DNA from: Phalacrocorax aristotelis
Taxonomy: Eukaryota > Chordata > Aves > Suliformes > Phalacrocoracidae
Reading direction: 5' to 3'
Length of the DNA: 64,000 nucleotides
Assembly: GCF_949628215.1 (NCBI RefSeq)
Contig: NW_027441212.1
Location: 310,001 to 374,000, forward strand
Numbering within the stretch: position 1 is the stretch's first letter; every line of letters begins with the position of its first letter. The position numbers and the translations under genes are program-made. Below the pieces are notes generated by a model that worked only from the letters and a program-made list of their open reading frames with translations, ran no database searches and was not told where the DNA came from. Shown piece by piece: positions 1 to 13,900 of the stretch.

Positions 1-270
1 CAAAGAAGGGCAGCGAAGCTGGTGAAGGGTCTAGAGCACAAGGTTTAGTTGGGATCTTAGGAAAAATTTCTTCACAGAAAGGGTTGCGAAGCAGTGGAAC
101 AGGCTGCCCAGGGAAGTGGTGGCGTCACCATCCCTGGAGGGAGTTAAAAGACGTGCAGACGTGGCGCTTTGGGACAGGGTTTAGTGGTGGACTTGGCAGT
201 ATGAGGTTTACAGTTGGGCTCGATGATCTTAAGGGCCTTTTCCTACCTAAATGATTCTACGAGTCTATGA
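1..270 (+). mobile_element. CR1 LINE 3' end fragment
   Basis: The segment reads as the last part of CR1 ORF2 and its 3' end, including the family phrases 'aacaggctgcccagggaagtg' (in part) and 'ccatccctggaggg'. It finishes in the degenerate ATTCTACGAGTCTATGAT tail typical of CR1. It is cut by the window edge. It lies upstream of the first visible ELYS exon, so it is probably intronic. Confidence 0.9.
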
Positions 271-1797
271 TCTGCCTGTGCACTTTGCCCTCTCTGTGTC
301 TAATAGGTTCCTACACCTACAAGCTCTTAAAGCAATAGCTTCTGGCTTCCCTCGTCCAGACCGACAGTTAAAACTCCTCTGGTGTCTTTCATTACCTTGC
401 AATAATGAGATGTGCATCTCTGGGTTTGCACATCCAGTGATGCTCTGAGCACATCTCTGAGCCGGCTGCAGTGATAACTTTCACAGCCTTTTGTTTGGGT
501 GTGTGAATGCCCTTCCCTCTCTTCTTACTGGCCTTAACTTATGTCTGCTTGTTACAAAGACGACACTGGCATGACTTTCTAGGCTATTTGTGTTTATTAG
601 CTTTGACTTAGTCCTGAAGAGGCAGCTTCCACCTCTTTTGGGGTGCCATCCTCTAACAACAGCGTGTCAAAATCTAATGAAAACTCCTTTGGATTTTCTC
701 CACTTGTGTCACGATTCTGAGGAGAGGGCCTTCTAAAACTTTGTCAAAAACAACCAACACACGCACCCACCAAAAAACCCAAACCAAAACCAACAAAAAA
801 GGCCCTTTCGGTCCCCTTTTCATGAAGTCTGAGGCATGGAAAAATGCTTGTCATTTTTCTGATGGCTCCTCATTAGCTTTTATCCAGAAACTATTCAAGT
901 TGTAGGCCCACATGAGCTTCTGTTGGATGTGGGTTGAGGTTAGAAATGCAGCTGGCTTCTGATTTATGAAACTAATTGACATCTTCAAAGGCAGTTTCAG
1001 CGGCTCACACAAGTGAAAGGGCACAGAAGCTCACGATGACACACAGTAAAGCGTGGGAGGCTCCCTGAGCAGCCCTGATGAACTCAGCAGAGAAGAGAGA
1101 CCCATTTTGCCAAATGACCTGTCTCCTGGTTCCCTGCTCTGTCAGGGTAAAGGATGCACCCCCCACTTTGCTCACATCTGGAGAATGCCTTCTCCCCAGA
1201 GGCGACAGACCATGCCACTTCTTGAGAGAACCCGAGTGTAACATGGTCAATGTTTGATGTTAAACTCTTTGTTCCAATCTCCTGTTTGTTGGGGTTGGAT
1301 TTTGGTGTTTGTTTTGTGTGATAATTGTGTTCTTTCATTCTGACTGTGCTGGAAAGGAGCTATTCGTAACACTCGTAATCGAGTCGAATCTGGAAATTAA
1401 TCATGCCAGCTGAGTGATCAAGTGTATATGACAAGAATTTGTATGCTTTCTAAAAGCAGCAATGTATGTTTTCCTAGGGTGGTGGGTTGGTTTTTGGTTT
1501 TTGGTTTTTTCTAACCATCTTGATGCACTCTTACTGTATGGGAAACTTGATTACCTGACAATTTTGTATTGGATTTGTCTTAGGACGGATACAGGTTGAA
1601 CTCGCAAAGGGGGGCAGCATGACTGAAACCTATCACAGAGGTGATGCTATGGTGTACATTGTTAAAATTCTTCTTAGTCAAGTGTTGCGTTTCATGAGTG
1701 ACGTAACAGAATGAATCCAAAATAGAAAGTGATGTTTTGAAAATGTCAGATAGATTGTATTTTCTCCCACTAAGAAACAATGTCTTGCCTTTTCCAG
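271..1797. other. Non-coding stretch, probable intron of ELYS copy 1
   Basis: I see no exon, RNA gene or intact mobile element here. There is an A/C-rich low-complexity patch near 745-800. The preceding ELYS exons expected from the human gene order are not in this stretch, so they must lie left of the window or be missing. Confidence 0.5.
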
Positions 1798-1930
1798 TCA
1801 TATCTCCTGGCACCAGTGTCTCAGTCTTCAGCTGGCAAGTGAATACACGCGGCCAGGGAAAACCATCTACTTATTTGGGTGTATTTGACTTTGACTGCTG
1901 GTATCAGGCTCAAATGCCAGGCTCACTAAG
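1798..1930 (+). CDS. AHCTF1: ELYS copy 1 exon (end of beta-propeller, SVFSWQV)
   Basis: The acceptor is CTTTTCCAG and the donor AG|GTAGGT. It encodes [20 protein letters not shown] and ends QMPGSLR. The first two bases finish a split codon, so an upstream exon in phase 1 is required. Confidence 0.92.
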
Positions 1931-4900
1931 GTAGGTTTTTATGAAGCTGTTTTCAGTATCCCTCCCCATAATTCATTGGAAAGTTGGCGTTTAGCTTCTG
2001 CGCTTGTTTTCTTTCAGGCCAGAAGAATCCCTTCAGGACTGCCCCTATTTTGCACTGTGGTCACTGGACGCTGTAACAAGCACGAATGCTCCAAACCTCC
2101 TTCTGGATGTTGTGGTGCAGGAGCGCAGCCTAAGCTGGAGAGTTCCTCCTTCTTATCCACAACCTGAGCTGTGTTTTCATCCAAGCACCTATAATTTTGG
2201 TAGGTATTACACGGCTTTGAATAGTGATAAGCTTAAACGAGCTCAAATGCCATTTATTGGTTCTCCTGTTCACTGTTTGTCACGCAAAAACCCAACCAAA
2301 CCGAAACACCCCAACCCCCCACCCACCCAACTGTGATGACGTTGTACTGACCAAGTGTGTGCTGTTGTGACACCTGCCTGACAGGCGGCTGGGTCTGGCA
2401 GTTGGGTGCTTCTGTAACGCAGCCCGTGAGGTGGTGCTGGTGATCAAATGAAATGACTCTGGGCTGAAGCTCAAAGCGCAGCACCTCGATAGCCCCGGAG
2501 GTAAAATCTCTACACTCAGCCATTATTTTTCTAAAAAAGGCTGTAAGTGATGTCATGAGGAGAACGGGTACTCAGTTGTACCTTTCCAGAGGTTGCTGTG
2601 ACAAAAATGTAAACTGGTGCCACCATCATGGTGAGAGTATGGAATGTTGTCCAACGTTCGTTGTCTCTGCAGATGGCACGTGCCTGCTGAGCTCTGGAGT
2701 TGTTCATGTGACGTGCAGCGGCTTCCAGAAGGAGGTGAGCTTTTACTGTGTCTTTATTGAGAATGTCAAGAGATGGACCTTTCCTAAGCTTTCCATGGCG
2801 CTGCTTTCGGTGTCAGGGACCATTTAATGCTCCTCCTGCCCATCCACACGTGTAACTGCAATTGTACCCTACCAGTTTTATCAAATGTAATGTTTGAGGT
2901 CCCCTCTTGGGAGTGTAAACCCACCGTTGTCTCCCGTTGAAGCACGATCAGGGCCTGAATGTCTAGAAAGGAAGAGAGTGCTGCTCTAGGAGCAGGAAGA
3001 GAAAGTTGGGGAAAGCTGTTCCTTCTCTCTCATCAATGAGTGCAACTGCCTGCGTGGTCCTGAGTTCGGGTTTTGATCCCTGATTACCTTGGAAAAGAGG
3101 ACAGAACGGAGAAAAGGAAGCATCGTTCCCTCAGAACAACCTTCTCCCCCGTCAGTCTCTCAAAGCATTAGGTTCCGTGCAGGACCTGACGACGGGGGTG
3201 TCTCACTCGGATGCGAGTAGCTGCGAACATCTGCTTGCGGGACTATACCTGATCATTTGCTTCCAAGGCAGTGAGCTGCAGCAAACAATTGCTGTTGGCA
3301 GCTCTACCCGATGACTTCCCTGTATTTTCCCTTCATCGGTCGGCTTTGCTGCAGCCTCTCAAAGCAGATCTTCACCCCTGTAGCCTTTGCCTTGTGCTAC
3401 AGGTGCCCAGTTGACTCCTCTGGGACTGCCCTCTTGTTGCTGCAACACCTCAGTCACCTTTAGCTCGTGACACCCACCACCTTCTCTCTGCTTTATCCCA
3501 CCGCAGTGACTTCACCCCCCTCCTTCAGAGGTTTCCCATTTGCAGGGCACCAACCTTTCTCTCTCCTCTGAAGGATTTCCCTGAGAGATGCAGCCTTTGT
3601 GATGAAGAACCCATCTTCACCCAGGCAGGCTCCAAGCGAAATGCTGAGCGAGCGAGTCATCAGGCAGAGGAGCACTTAGTAGGAAGGGGAGAGCAGGCTT
3701 TCCCTGCCCTCATCTTCCTCTCTACTGGATTCCTCACCAGATCTGTGGGGGTGCGCTGGGGCAAAGAGCACTTGTGCACAGTGTGGTAGCTAACATGAAC
3801 GTCTTGGCAGGTTGGCCTGGCCCATAGGCTGTCTCTTTTGCAAGCCTGATGTAGGCTCTTCCATTCAGATTGGGTGATCTGATGTCAGCTCCACGTTGGA
3901 AATAATTGGGAAATGCAGAAATTTGTCATACCCTTTGCTGAATTGAGACTAGATCATTCAGAGGCTTGTTAGGCATTTGAGCAGGAATTGCTTGTGAATG
4001 TGAGTAAGACAAATCTCAGAATTAGGGGCAAGAAGCTTGGTTTGGGGTTTTGTTTGCCACCGTAAGTTGTACTCGGTGTGTTTCCTTGTCTGAGACTGGT
4101 TTTCAGAAAAAGATGGAAATCTGATGTGTGTATTCGAATGTGTAGAAATGGCTTTGAATGTGATGATTTTATTTAGAAGGGAAAGATACTTCTGAATGTG
4201 CTTAAAAAGCCAAAGAAACAAGCAAACAAAAAGCAAAAGCCCTAAAAAGGAAAATTTGCTGAGGGCTCAGTCTTGGGCCCCTCGGGACAAGAAGGACATA
4301 GCGTTGCCGGCGCGTGTCCAAAGAAGGGCACCAAAGCTGGGGAAGGGTCTGGAGAACAGGTCTCATGAGGAGAGGTTGAGGGACCTGGGGTTGTTTGGCC
4401 TGGAGGAGAGGAGGCTGAGGGGAGACCTTATCGCTCCCTGCAACTGCCTGACAGGAGGCTGTTGTGAGGTGGGGCTTGGTCTCTTCTCCCAGGTCACTAG
4501 CGATAGAACGAGAGGAAACGGCTTCAAGCTGCATCAGGGGAGGTTTAGGTTGGATATTAGGGAAAATGCCTTCACTGCAAGGGTGGTCAGGCATTGGAAG
4601 AGGCTGCCCAGAGAGGTGGGGGACTCACCATCCCTGGAGGTATTGAAAAGACATGTAGACGTGGCACTTGAGGGCACGATTTAGGAGACATGGTAGTGTT
4701 GGGTTGACAGTTGCACTCAATGATCCTAGAGGGCTTTTCCAACCTTAAGGATTCTATGATTCTATGTTTCTATGATCATTTCACCTGGAAGAAGTATCAG
4801 AACACCAGCTGCACTCAGCTACTCCTTAACAGTGCACGTCTGTGCCTGCCTGTGCTTTGCCCTTCTGAAGGATTGCCACGGCATTAGAACACAGTGTTTG

Positions 4901-7900
4901 AAGCGCCTAAAACTGAAACCTATTAGAACATCAATGTTTCACTTCTTTTCTGTCGTTTTGGGAAATGACAACTTAATGTTTGGGGTGTCGTAACTCCTTC
5001 ATGTCTTCATAGCCTGGAAAGCTGCTTGATCTTGGCTTCACTGCTTCCATGCAAACGTTGCAGAGTTCTGTTTGTTCTGTCCCCTTCGCGCATTCCTGAT
5101 GGCAAACTTCTCTGCACCCCATGTGCCATGGGTATAAGCAGGGCACGTTGCTGGGAATAGTTAATTGGAACGCAGTAAATTGAGAGGATAATGCAGAGGC
5201 ATGCAAATAAAGATTAGAATTAGCCTTTGGGAAGTTGTCATGTCATGGGGAAAATTCCATGTGCTCCTCAAAGCAACAAGCAGCCCAGCCTGTGATGCCT
5301 GAGTGTAGAGTTAGAAACAAGCACTTACTGTTGGTGGTTTGGATGTTGAAAGCAGGTAGGATTCTCCTTTGATTTTGCCTGTTACTTTTAGGAGGAGCAG
5401 TTAGAGGCGGTCTTGTCAGCTGCTGCCCAGACAGGTTCTGTAGGGCTTCTGACTGGCTGCATTAAGCTTTGGACATCTAAAGGTAAGACTTGTTATGTGG
5501 TTTTTATGTTGCATGGTTTCTTCGTTTGGAATTCTTGATTCATTTCTTTTTTGTTCTCTCTTTTTAAAGAGCAGCCAAGTTCTGCTGCTAATTTAGAGTT
5601 GGCCCTTGACTGGACGTGGAGCCGAGTGATCTATACAAAAGGCGCATTTGAGCAAATCTGTGAGTACTAGTACAGCCATGCTGCAAACCTAGAATCAGTC
5701 TTTCCATTTGAGCTTATTCAGTGATCTGCTGGTAGATGGTCTTGCCCGCAGATCTGGAAGTGCACTTTGAAACTCTGAAATGGCTCTGTAGGCTAACGAT
5801 TTCATACTTGTTCTTGAAAAGGTGTTGCGCTGTTTGACGGCTCCTGCAGCTCCACTGACCCGGAGAGGTTACAGGCTCTGCAGCACCGCCAGTTGCTTTT
5901 GAGCAACCTTAGCACAGTCTTAAACTGTTTTCTAACAGAGGCACAAGAGCTCGCTGGAAAAGGTTTGTCACAGTATTTCTAACTCTCTGGTGTGTCTTAT
6001 GAAGATTTGGAACGATGCTGGGGCTGTAATTGTGGAAAGAGGAGCTGTTGTTGGTTTTGCTGATTGGCAGAAAGTCAAATGTAGCGGGGAGAAGGGGCTT
6101 AAATGGGAGGGGTTGGGGCTGCCACTTAACGCGCGTTGAGTTCAGGGCACGAGTTTGTTGGGGAGCTCGTGCGAGTGGGTGGGGAGGCTGCGTTCAGCAA
6201 GGAGCTGTGCAAGCACCCAGCTTGAAATTATAGCAACGGGATGTGGCACTGTGACAAATACTCCCTTTGATTGTCAGCTAGCAGTGCGTAATTGCATGCA
6301 AATATTGGGCTGGAAATTACTAAAATCAGAGAGGAAGCCTAAATGAGTAACATGTGAAGTGAGTTGCATGAGTTTCTGTAGCTGTTTCTATTAGAACTTG
6401 TTCCTGGCATATTGAGGAGAAAAGAGAAAATCCCTTTGCTAGAGTAAACCTCTCTGCTACGTGAAGAACAGGTGCCTTATCCATGAGTGGATTTAGTAGT
6501 TCCGACTTCACTTTTTTTTATTAAACCTTTAATGAATCTTCTTCTTTGTAGGGGTTGCTTGTGATTGTGGGCTTTTTCTTCAGTTAAGGAAGTGATACGG
6601 AGTGAAAAATGCACAGGCAAAGATTCCTACCGTGTTATTTTTCTACTTTCTCTTTAGTGCAATGAGGGGACTTTTATAAAAAAACAAAAGAAATTGCACA
6701 CCAACAGTCCTCTTAAGCTTCTTTTCATGTTTTGCAGACTTGACAAATAAGCTGGCGGTGACCAGCCTCGCAGCTTTGTATGCACGAGTGGTCCTCTGGT
6801 TCTGTGGGTCCCGTCTCCTGCCAGAGGGCTCAGGTAAGCCTAAACTGTCACGCATCTGTAGCAGTCGGTGCTTCCTATGAACACGTGCTTCCCCATGGTT
6901 TTGTCAAGGCTTCATCAATACCAAGTCATGCCGGTTCAGTGACAGCAGATGCTGAAGTTCTGCTGCTGAAATTGAGATTTCACTGTTTTTTCAACTCCGT
7001 CGTGTAGAATGATGGAAGCAGTTTCTTTCCGGGGTGTTTCTCAGAAACAGCACTAAGCCTCTGAGTGAAGGAGTTGCTCGTGCCCACAGCTTGAAATCCT
7101 TGGGATTGTAAATAAGTAACTCCTAAAGCACCAACACGGGAATGCTTGATTTTACAGTAAAAGCCTGACGTGCGTGTTTTGAACTTTTTACGGATTGTTT
7201 GAGGAAAAAAATACACCTTGGAAATAGTTCATCATTTGGATGGGTTATAAACCCTATTGTCAGCCTTAACTGTCTTACGCATGTTCACATGACATGTTTA
7301 AAAACCCATTCCCTTTGAGAACTGGGGTTTTTTTTTAGAGTGAACTTCAGCTGACACTACATGTTCTGGATGCTACATCACCTGTAAGCTTGAAATGGCA
7401 CTTAGGACAAGGAGGAATTGACTCCTGTGTCGTAGGTCTCTTTTAGCAAAGGCAGAAGGAGGATGGGCTTCTTTCAAAGTCGGAGGCTGGCCTGTGCTTT
7501 TGATGCTCAGCTTGTGTGTTCTTCTGTCTTTTTAGTCAAAAACTGTAGGTTGAAAATGTGATATGACTTCTTTAACTTACTTCTTATTTATTGCCTGTAG
7601 GTGATGAGATGCGTTTCTCTAGACCTTTCTACAATTATCCTCTGATTCGGAGCTACTACGCTGGTCATCGACAGAAACTGGAGTGTTTATCAAGGTAGGA
7701 CGTGCAGGAAAGCTCTAGAGCAGTTCCGCTGCAAATTCAGAAGCGGCAGCAAGTGGCTTTTCCATCAGCAGCTGTATTTGCTATGCTTCATGCGTTTGCT
7801 GGCAACACTCTTGACTGGAGTGATGCGTGTGTCCTGCTGAACAGAGAGGTTCCTTTCCTGTGTTGAAATGTTGATATATACCTCTGCTTAGTGCCCTTTG

Positions 7901-10900
7901 TTGGTGTCATCATTGTTTTGACGTGCACGTAATTCACTGGCAATTCTGTGTCATTTGTTACCACTGGAAAAGGTCGTGTGGTGAGGACAGGATCAGTCAC
8001 GGCCAGGTCAGCAAGGCACGGCCTTTGCAGAGCAATTGTTCTGGACACAGAAGAAAGCATGTTTTAGGAAAAAAAAACCAAAAAACAAAGGAAAAATAAT
8101 CTCTCTCAATGACCAGTGATAGATGGCGATAAGGGGATTGGCCCAAATCTCCTACTCCCAAGCACTGCGGTGTCATTGAAGGAGATGGGCAGAGTCACAT
8201 GCAGCTGGCACAGCCAGCGCGCTCCTGGCTACTGGATAAAAGTGCCTTCCTCACGGGAACTCCCTTTCCTGGGCTGGCTCACGAGCATAATGGTGATGTG
8301 CCTTGGGTTAGGTGAGAACAGATTTTTCTTTGGCAACTGTTCTGTAACCTAAAGAAAGTCCTCAAGTAGCCGTGGCCGTGGCACCGTGAGCAAGGTGCAG
8401 CAGGAGGAGCCCAGGTGGAAGCTGCTCTATGTCAGGCGTTGGCTTTCAAGCTCCTCTTCCTGCGCGTCCTTCTCAGGTAACTCTCGTACAGGCTCACGGG
8501 CTCCTTAGAAGCACCACCTCCAGCGTGCTGCTTCTGCTCGTCCTCCTCGGGAAATGAAAGGCTGGCGTCGCAGCCCGCAGGAGCCTGCGATGGGCTTCTG
8601 AGCAATGCCGTGTTTAACAGGCCAGCCCTCCATCACTGTGATGGCATGTGCAGAGGCACAAACGTGCTGCTTCAGGTGATACCAGAATTCAGCTGTGGGC
8701 TCAGCTTTCTGACCGTGACTGTTTTTCAGTAACAAAAGCGAGGTGCTGAGACCAAAGCCTGACATTTCCGTGCTGTGGTCTCACCGCTGTGTGTGGGAAC
8801 GCTCCCACTGGAGGCGTGGGGTTTGGGTTAGCTTTGCTCACACTGCCCTTGTATTACAAGTAATGCGGCACAAAAGAAAACCTGAAAACTAAAAGGTCGC
8901 TGCAACTTTCCCCTTAATAAGGGAGCTTTTTGGATTCCTATTTGGAGCTCCTTTAATAATTCACTAGGATCTAATGAGCACCTTTCACCTGACTCCGAAA
9001 TTTCTTTCCAGTCTATTTCAAGTCACGATCATGCCTTTGTCTGTTTGTTCCTTTCTTGGAGTCGTGGGAGCTTTAGCTGGGTTTGTTTTGGCTGGAGGAA
9101 ATCTGTGACACTGAGAGGCCAGAATTAGTGTTTTCCTCTGTGCAAATCCTCGCTAGGTTTTGTTCCAGAAGAAAATGGGACTCTGACTGCCTGATGGTCG
9201 ATGGCATGGTTTCCCAGTTAGGAGACCGAGTTGAGAAGTTGTGGCAGAGAGATGAAGGAGGAACGGGGAAATACCCACCTCCTAGTTTACGGGTGAGTGT
9301 TGTGTTCGCTGAAGGCAACAACAACAGCCACAACAAACCCCAGCCCCAGCCCAGCCCTCCCCCAAAGCCAATGATTTCTCAAAGAGAGGAGTTTTAAAAA
9401 GCTTCTACCTTTTCATTCCAGGCACTGCTGGAGCTCTATTTGCTAGAAGGTGTTGAAGAAAGCCACAAACATGCAATCGTATCCCTTGGAGTTATTTCTG
9501 TTACACCTCCAGTATACGCGCATCAGGGGTCTGAAATGTCTGTCACCTACGTGTTCGATGCATTTTCTAATTTGTGCTTCAAACACACTGCGGATGAACA
9601 CGTGTAGTTAAGAATTAAGTCGCAGACAGAAGCATTGTTTGATTTCTTTGTACTGTGGATTTTTTAGGAATTTTTAAAATGTTTTGTTGCAAAGTCTTTT
9701 CTGATGTGAGAAAACAGGTCTACTAAGCAATGTTAAAGGTAGAAAGCTCCCCTAGATTTTCTCAAAATGTAAACTGTTTTTCATTTTTGAAGCACCCATA
9801 GCTGTAGCAAACAGCTGCTTCCTCAAGCGATGCACTAGAATGTGCTGCTTCAGAGCAAAAGGATTTCTGACAGCGGTTTACCAGGACCTGATTTTGCTGA
9901 AATCATCCATTTTCCAGCACAGCTAAGAGGGCTTGCTTTTGTGCTGTTACAAGTGCAGGCACACAGAATAATAGAGAGAGAGAAGGGAAAAGCCATTGGG
10001 CAGAAACTGAATTTTTAAGCTGCCGAAATACACTGTGTTGCTTTGGTTGTTTGTTGCCTGAGCCGAGAGGGGAGCCTAGAGAGCAGGGGCTTTAAAGCTG
10101 TTGCACCCCGGAGCTCTCTGATGAGAATAGACCCCCCAAACCAGCTGTCAGAAAGAGAAAGTGACACTGCCGATGAGTGATCCACATACTGGTTTAAATC
10201 CAGTTTTAATCATTCAGAGCTAAGCTGTGCTGTAAGGACACCCTAATTTCACTTGTTTTATATACGCTGGAAAGGAGGGAAGAAACCAACTGTAGAATTT
10301 GTTTGCTTTAATAATCAAGCATTGGCCGTTCTCGTGTTTTGAATGTCTAGCTGGTGGCTCCAGTGACTAAAGAGGGAGCCTGAGTTTCCAACGAAACTGT
10401 TTAAATATCGAAAGGCAACCTTTCTGAATGCCTTAGAGAAATCAGAGAGTCTGTCTTTCTGGTTATTTATTCAGAATGCAATTTTGTTGTTAGGGCCTGA
10501 CTATCTTCAGGTTGCAACAGCATAAAACGGCAAGACTAATACAAGAGTATTTTCTGCGTCCTACCACTATGATATACTTATTTCCTTTTATTATTTATTC
10601 CTATTATATTAATCATAGGAATAATATTATTTCATGTGATAAATTGTTGGTCTTGCAAATTTATCAGCCTTAATTAGATACTTGATATCAGACAATTTAC
10701 TTGCTGCTGGACATCATACATTCCTTTCCGAACAAAACAGAAACTTCCGTCGACTCCTTCGCAGCTGCCTTTGCCATCCCTTCGGGCCTTGTTAAGCTTA
10801 TCCAAGGATTTTGGCTTCTAGACCACAAGGACTATGAAGTAAGCATGTGACAGTTTAGTTAGGCATACGTTGTAGTGCAAGGCTATGATCTAGCAAATGA

Positions 10901-13900
10901 CTTTAAAACCCTGGTGCTTAGCTAATAACAGGTGATAAAACATGGGAAGCTTCTTTTGTAATCCTGCTTCAGCAGCACCTTCAGCAATACGTGATGATCT
11001 GCAGTTTGGTTTTAATTACGATGAGAGGAAATGGATTAAGACAATGAAGAAGTCAGCGTTAATAATGCTTGAGATGTGAATTGCCAAAGCCGTCTGTTCA
11101 GGTTGTTCTCAGCAGAGCAGTCGAGCGCTTTCTCAAAAGCAGTGGTTTGGGTACTTTAAATAGTCAAATGACCATCCTGGCAGCAAGATTTGAGACAGAA
11201 GACCGCAAAAGTGACTCTTCAATCTAATTCATGTTCCTTCTGATGCTGAAGGTTGCTCTTTGCCTGTCACAATTTTAATACAACCTGTCTGGGAGAATAA
11301 CTTGTATTTATAAGAAGTGATGTTTGCCTATGGGGATTTGGTTACCCTAGCCGAGTGTGAATCACTCCTTTTAAAAGACTCTGGTTTTTTTCTGTATGGC
11401 TAACTGATTTTTTTTTCCTGCAAATAGTAAAGAATGTATATTTACCTGTCCGGTATCAGGGACATTCACCCTTACTGAAGAAACTTTTGAACAGTTTTGT
11501 TGTGTGCTTGTGTGTCCAGTCTGATCCCCTCTATACAAACAGGCTGTGGCCAGGCTGGAAGGGGCCCAGAGAGGGGCCACCAGGATGATCAGAGGACTGG
11601 GAAGCTGCCATACGAGGATGGGCTGGGAGAGCTGGGTTTGTTCAGCCTTGAGAAAAGGAGGCTCAGAGGGGATCTCATCCCCATGTACCAGGACTTAGGG
11701 GGTAGCTACAAAGAAGGTGGAGACTCCCTTTTTACACGGAGTCCCATAGAGAGGACAAGGGGGATGGACACAGGTTGCTCTTGGGGAGATTCCGACTGGC
11801 CACCAGAGGGAAATTTTTCACACTGAGGACAGTCACCGTTGGAATAATCTCCCCAGGGACGTGGTTGACTTGGCCACGTTGGACACCGTCAAGAGTTGTC
11901 TGGACAGGGTGCTGGGCCATCTTGTCTAGACTGGGCTCTTCCCAGATAGGTTGGACTAGATGATTGCTGAGGTCCCTTCCAACCTGGGATTCTGTGATCT
12001 TAGTAAACCTGATCTCCACCTTCTGCAGAATTCCCTGGCCCTGCTCTTTCACCCAGCTACAACCAAACCTGTGTCGTGGCAACACGTGAGAATTCTTCGG
12101 TCCCTCATGTGCCAAGGAGAGCATGGGCGAGCCCTCAGATACATGCAGGTGATGAAGCCACCATTCGCAAGCAGTTGTGAAGAGCGACTTTTCCTCACTG
12201 TGCTGTTGTCCAATAGGTAAAGAAATATCTGCCACCATTTTGGCATTGAAATACTGTGAAAGGTGGAGAACAAACACTAGAAATCACAATCCCCTAAATT
12301 TCCTTTAAACTTTGAGCACAATAACTGTGGGGCATCTTTTTAGTTATACTATTAATACACCTTTACATCTCAAAAAATTAACTACAGGTGCATGGCGGAG
12401 GCTTGGGCTCTGCTGCAGGAAGACGCCGCTCAGTTAAAGGAGGAAGAGCTATTAAAAGACATGTATGACATCTGTCGGGAGATGGGACTAGTGGGAGACT
12501 TCCTGAGGCTGCCTTTCACAGACTCTGAACAAGTAAGTGTGGGCAAGAGGAAAATCTGAATCCCTTCTTTGCCAAGAGAAGAGGCAGGGTCATCATATAT
12601 GTTTTAAAATGTGTTATTTCTCATAGAAGTGTTTGGAGAAATTTTTACGGATTCATGAAATTCTTTTAGCCCGGCATCTGCAGCGTGCCAACTGTATGGC
12701 AGCAGCACGGCTGAACCAGGCGATGAACGTTCATCTCATGGTAAGCGTAAAAGTCCTGCCAAGTGTGCCAGTTTCTCTCAGGGGTTACTGACCGGTTTAA
12801 CAGCGCTCAGTAAGAATCCTGCTTTCTTTATCACACCCTTCTTTGAAATACTTGCAATAAGCCTCTGCACCTTACGTTACAGCTGAACCTAAAAGTTGAA
12901 CAGAATGTGTCACTACTCCAGAGCTACCCCGTGCAGTTGGAAATTCTGTGTTCCAGGCTGTTGTTGACTCCACTTCGAACAGTTTGTTTGTGTCTAAGGA
13001 TTAAATAAGTATCTCCTGTCAGCCACTCTTACCATTCAGTTATTCAGGGACGTACGTTATGTAGGGTTCAGATGATTGGAAGTTGTTTGGGTCACTGTGG
13101 AATGAAGAGTGTGGTTTATGTCATCTCCTGTATCTCACACGCAGCTCTGGGTGCCAACCCACAGGCAACATTTGCATCATGGGTTGATGTTTTTATTATT
13201 TCCTCAAGTTATAGCGTGAGGTCTGCAATTCCACAGCTTTCATTTTACCACTTTTTGGACAGAAATTCTTACCTAACTTCTGTATCTCAAAGTAGCCATA
13301 TCAAATTCTGTGTTATGGGAACTTCTGTTGCGGTTCTGTGATCCATGTGCTGCTTTCCGGAACCATAGTTCTCCAGGGAAGCAAACTTATGGGGTGGTTC
13401 TGGAAGGTTGAGGTCCTGCATTTGAAAGCTTCCATCCAGGGGGAAGGGGTGTGTAGGCAGCTTTCTCTTCCTCATTTTAATCCTCACTTCCTCTTGTCCA
13501 ACGTAACCCGCCGCTGCCCTGGAGATTCAGTCACCTGGGGCAGTGGCGTTTCAGGAAAAACAAGGGAAAGGCTGCTGTTTTGTCAGCCACGTGAAACTTG
13601 TGGGTGCTGACAAGTGTGTCAGAATGAGGTTCTGCAGGGTGCCGGCATGGTTTTACCTTAAAGTTGTAGGTTCTGCTATTATTCTAGTCTTCCTTCCACT
13701 TGGCTAAATATACAGGGTGAAACTTCTTGCTTTACGCTTTTTGTTCACCAGAATGATCGTGCTCCTCGCTGGAGACAGAGAGCAGTTGCCAGAAATTCTC
13801 TCTCGGCCCAGCACGGCAAGACCCTTCCTAGAGGTCAGAGGCAGCTGGCTGTAGAGAGAGCCAAGCCTTACCATCTGCCTTCGTCCGGACCAAGAGAAGG

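Noticed and set aside
4196..4684. 162-codon forward frame
   Set aside because: It is the decayed reverse-transcriptase tail of a CR1 fragment.
11732..12277. 181-codon minus-strand frame
   Set aside because: Antisense to a CR1 fragment and to the ELYS exon at 12,029.
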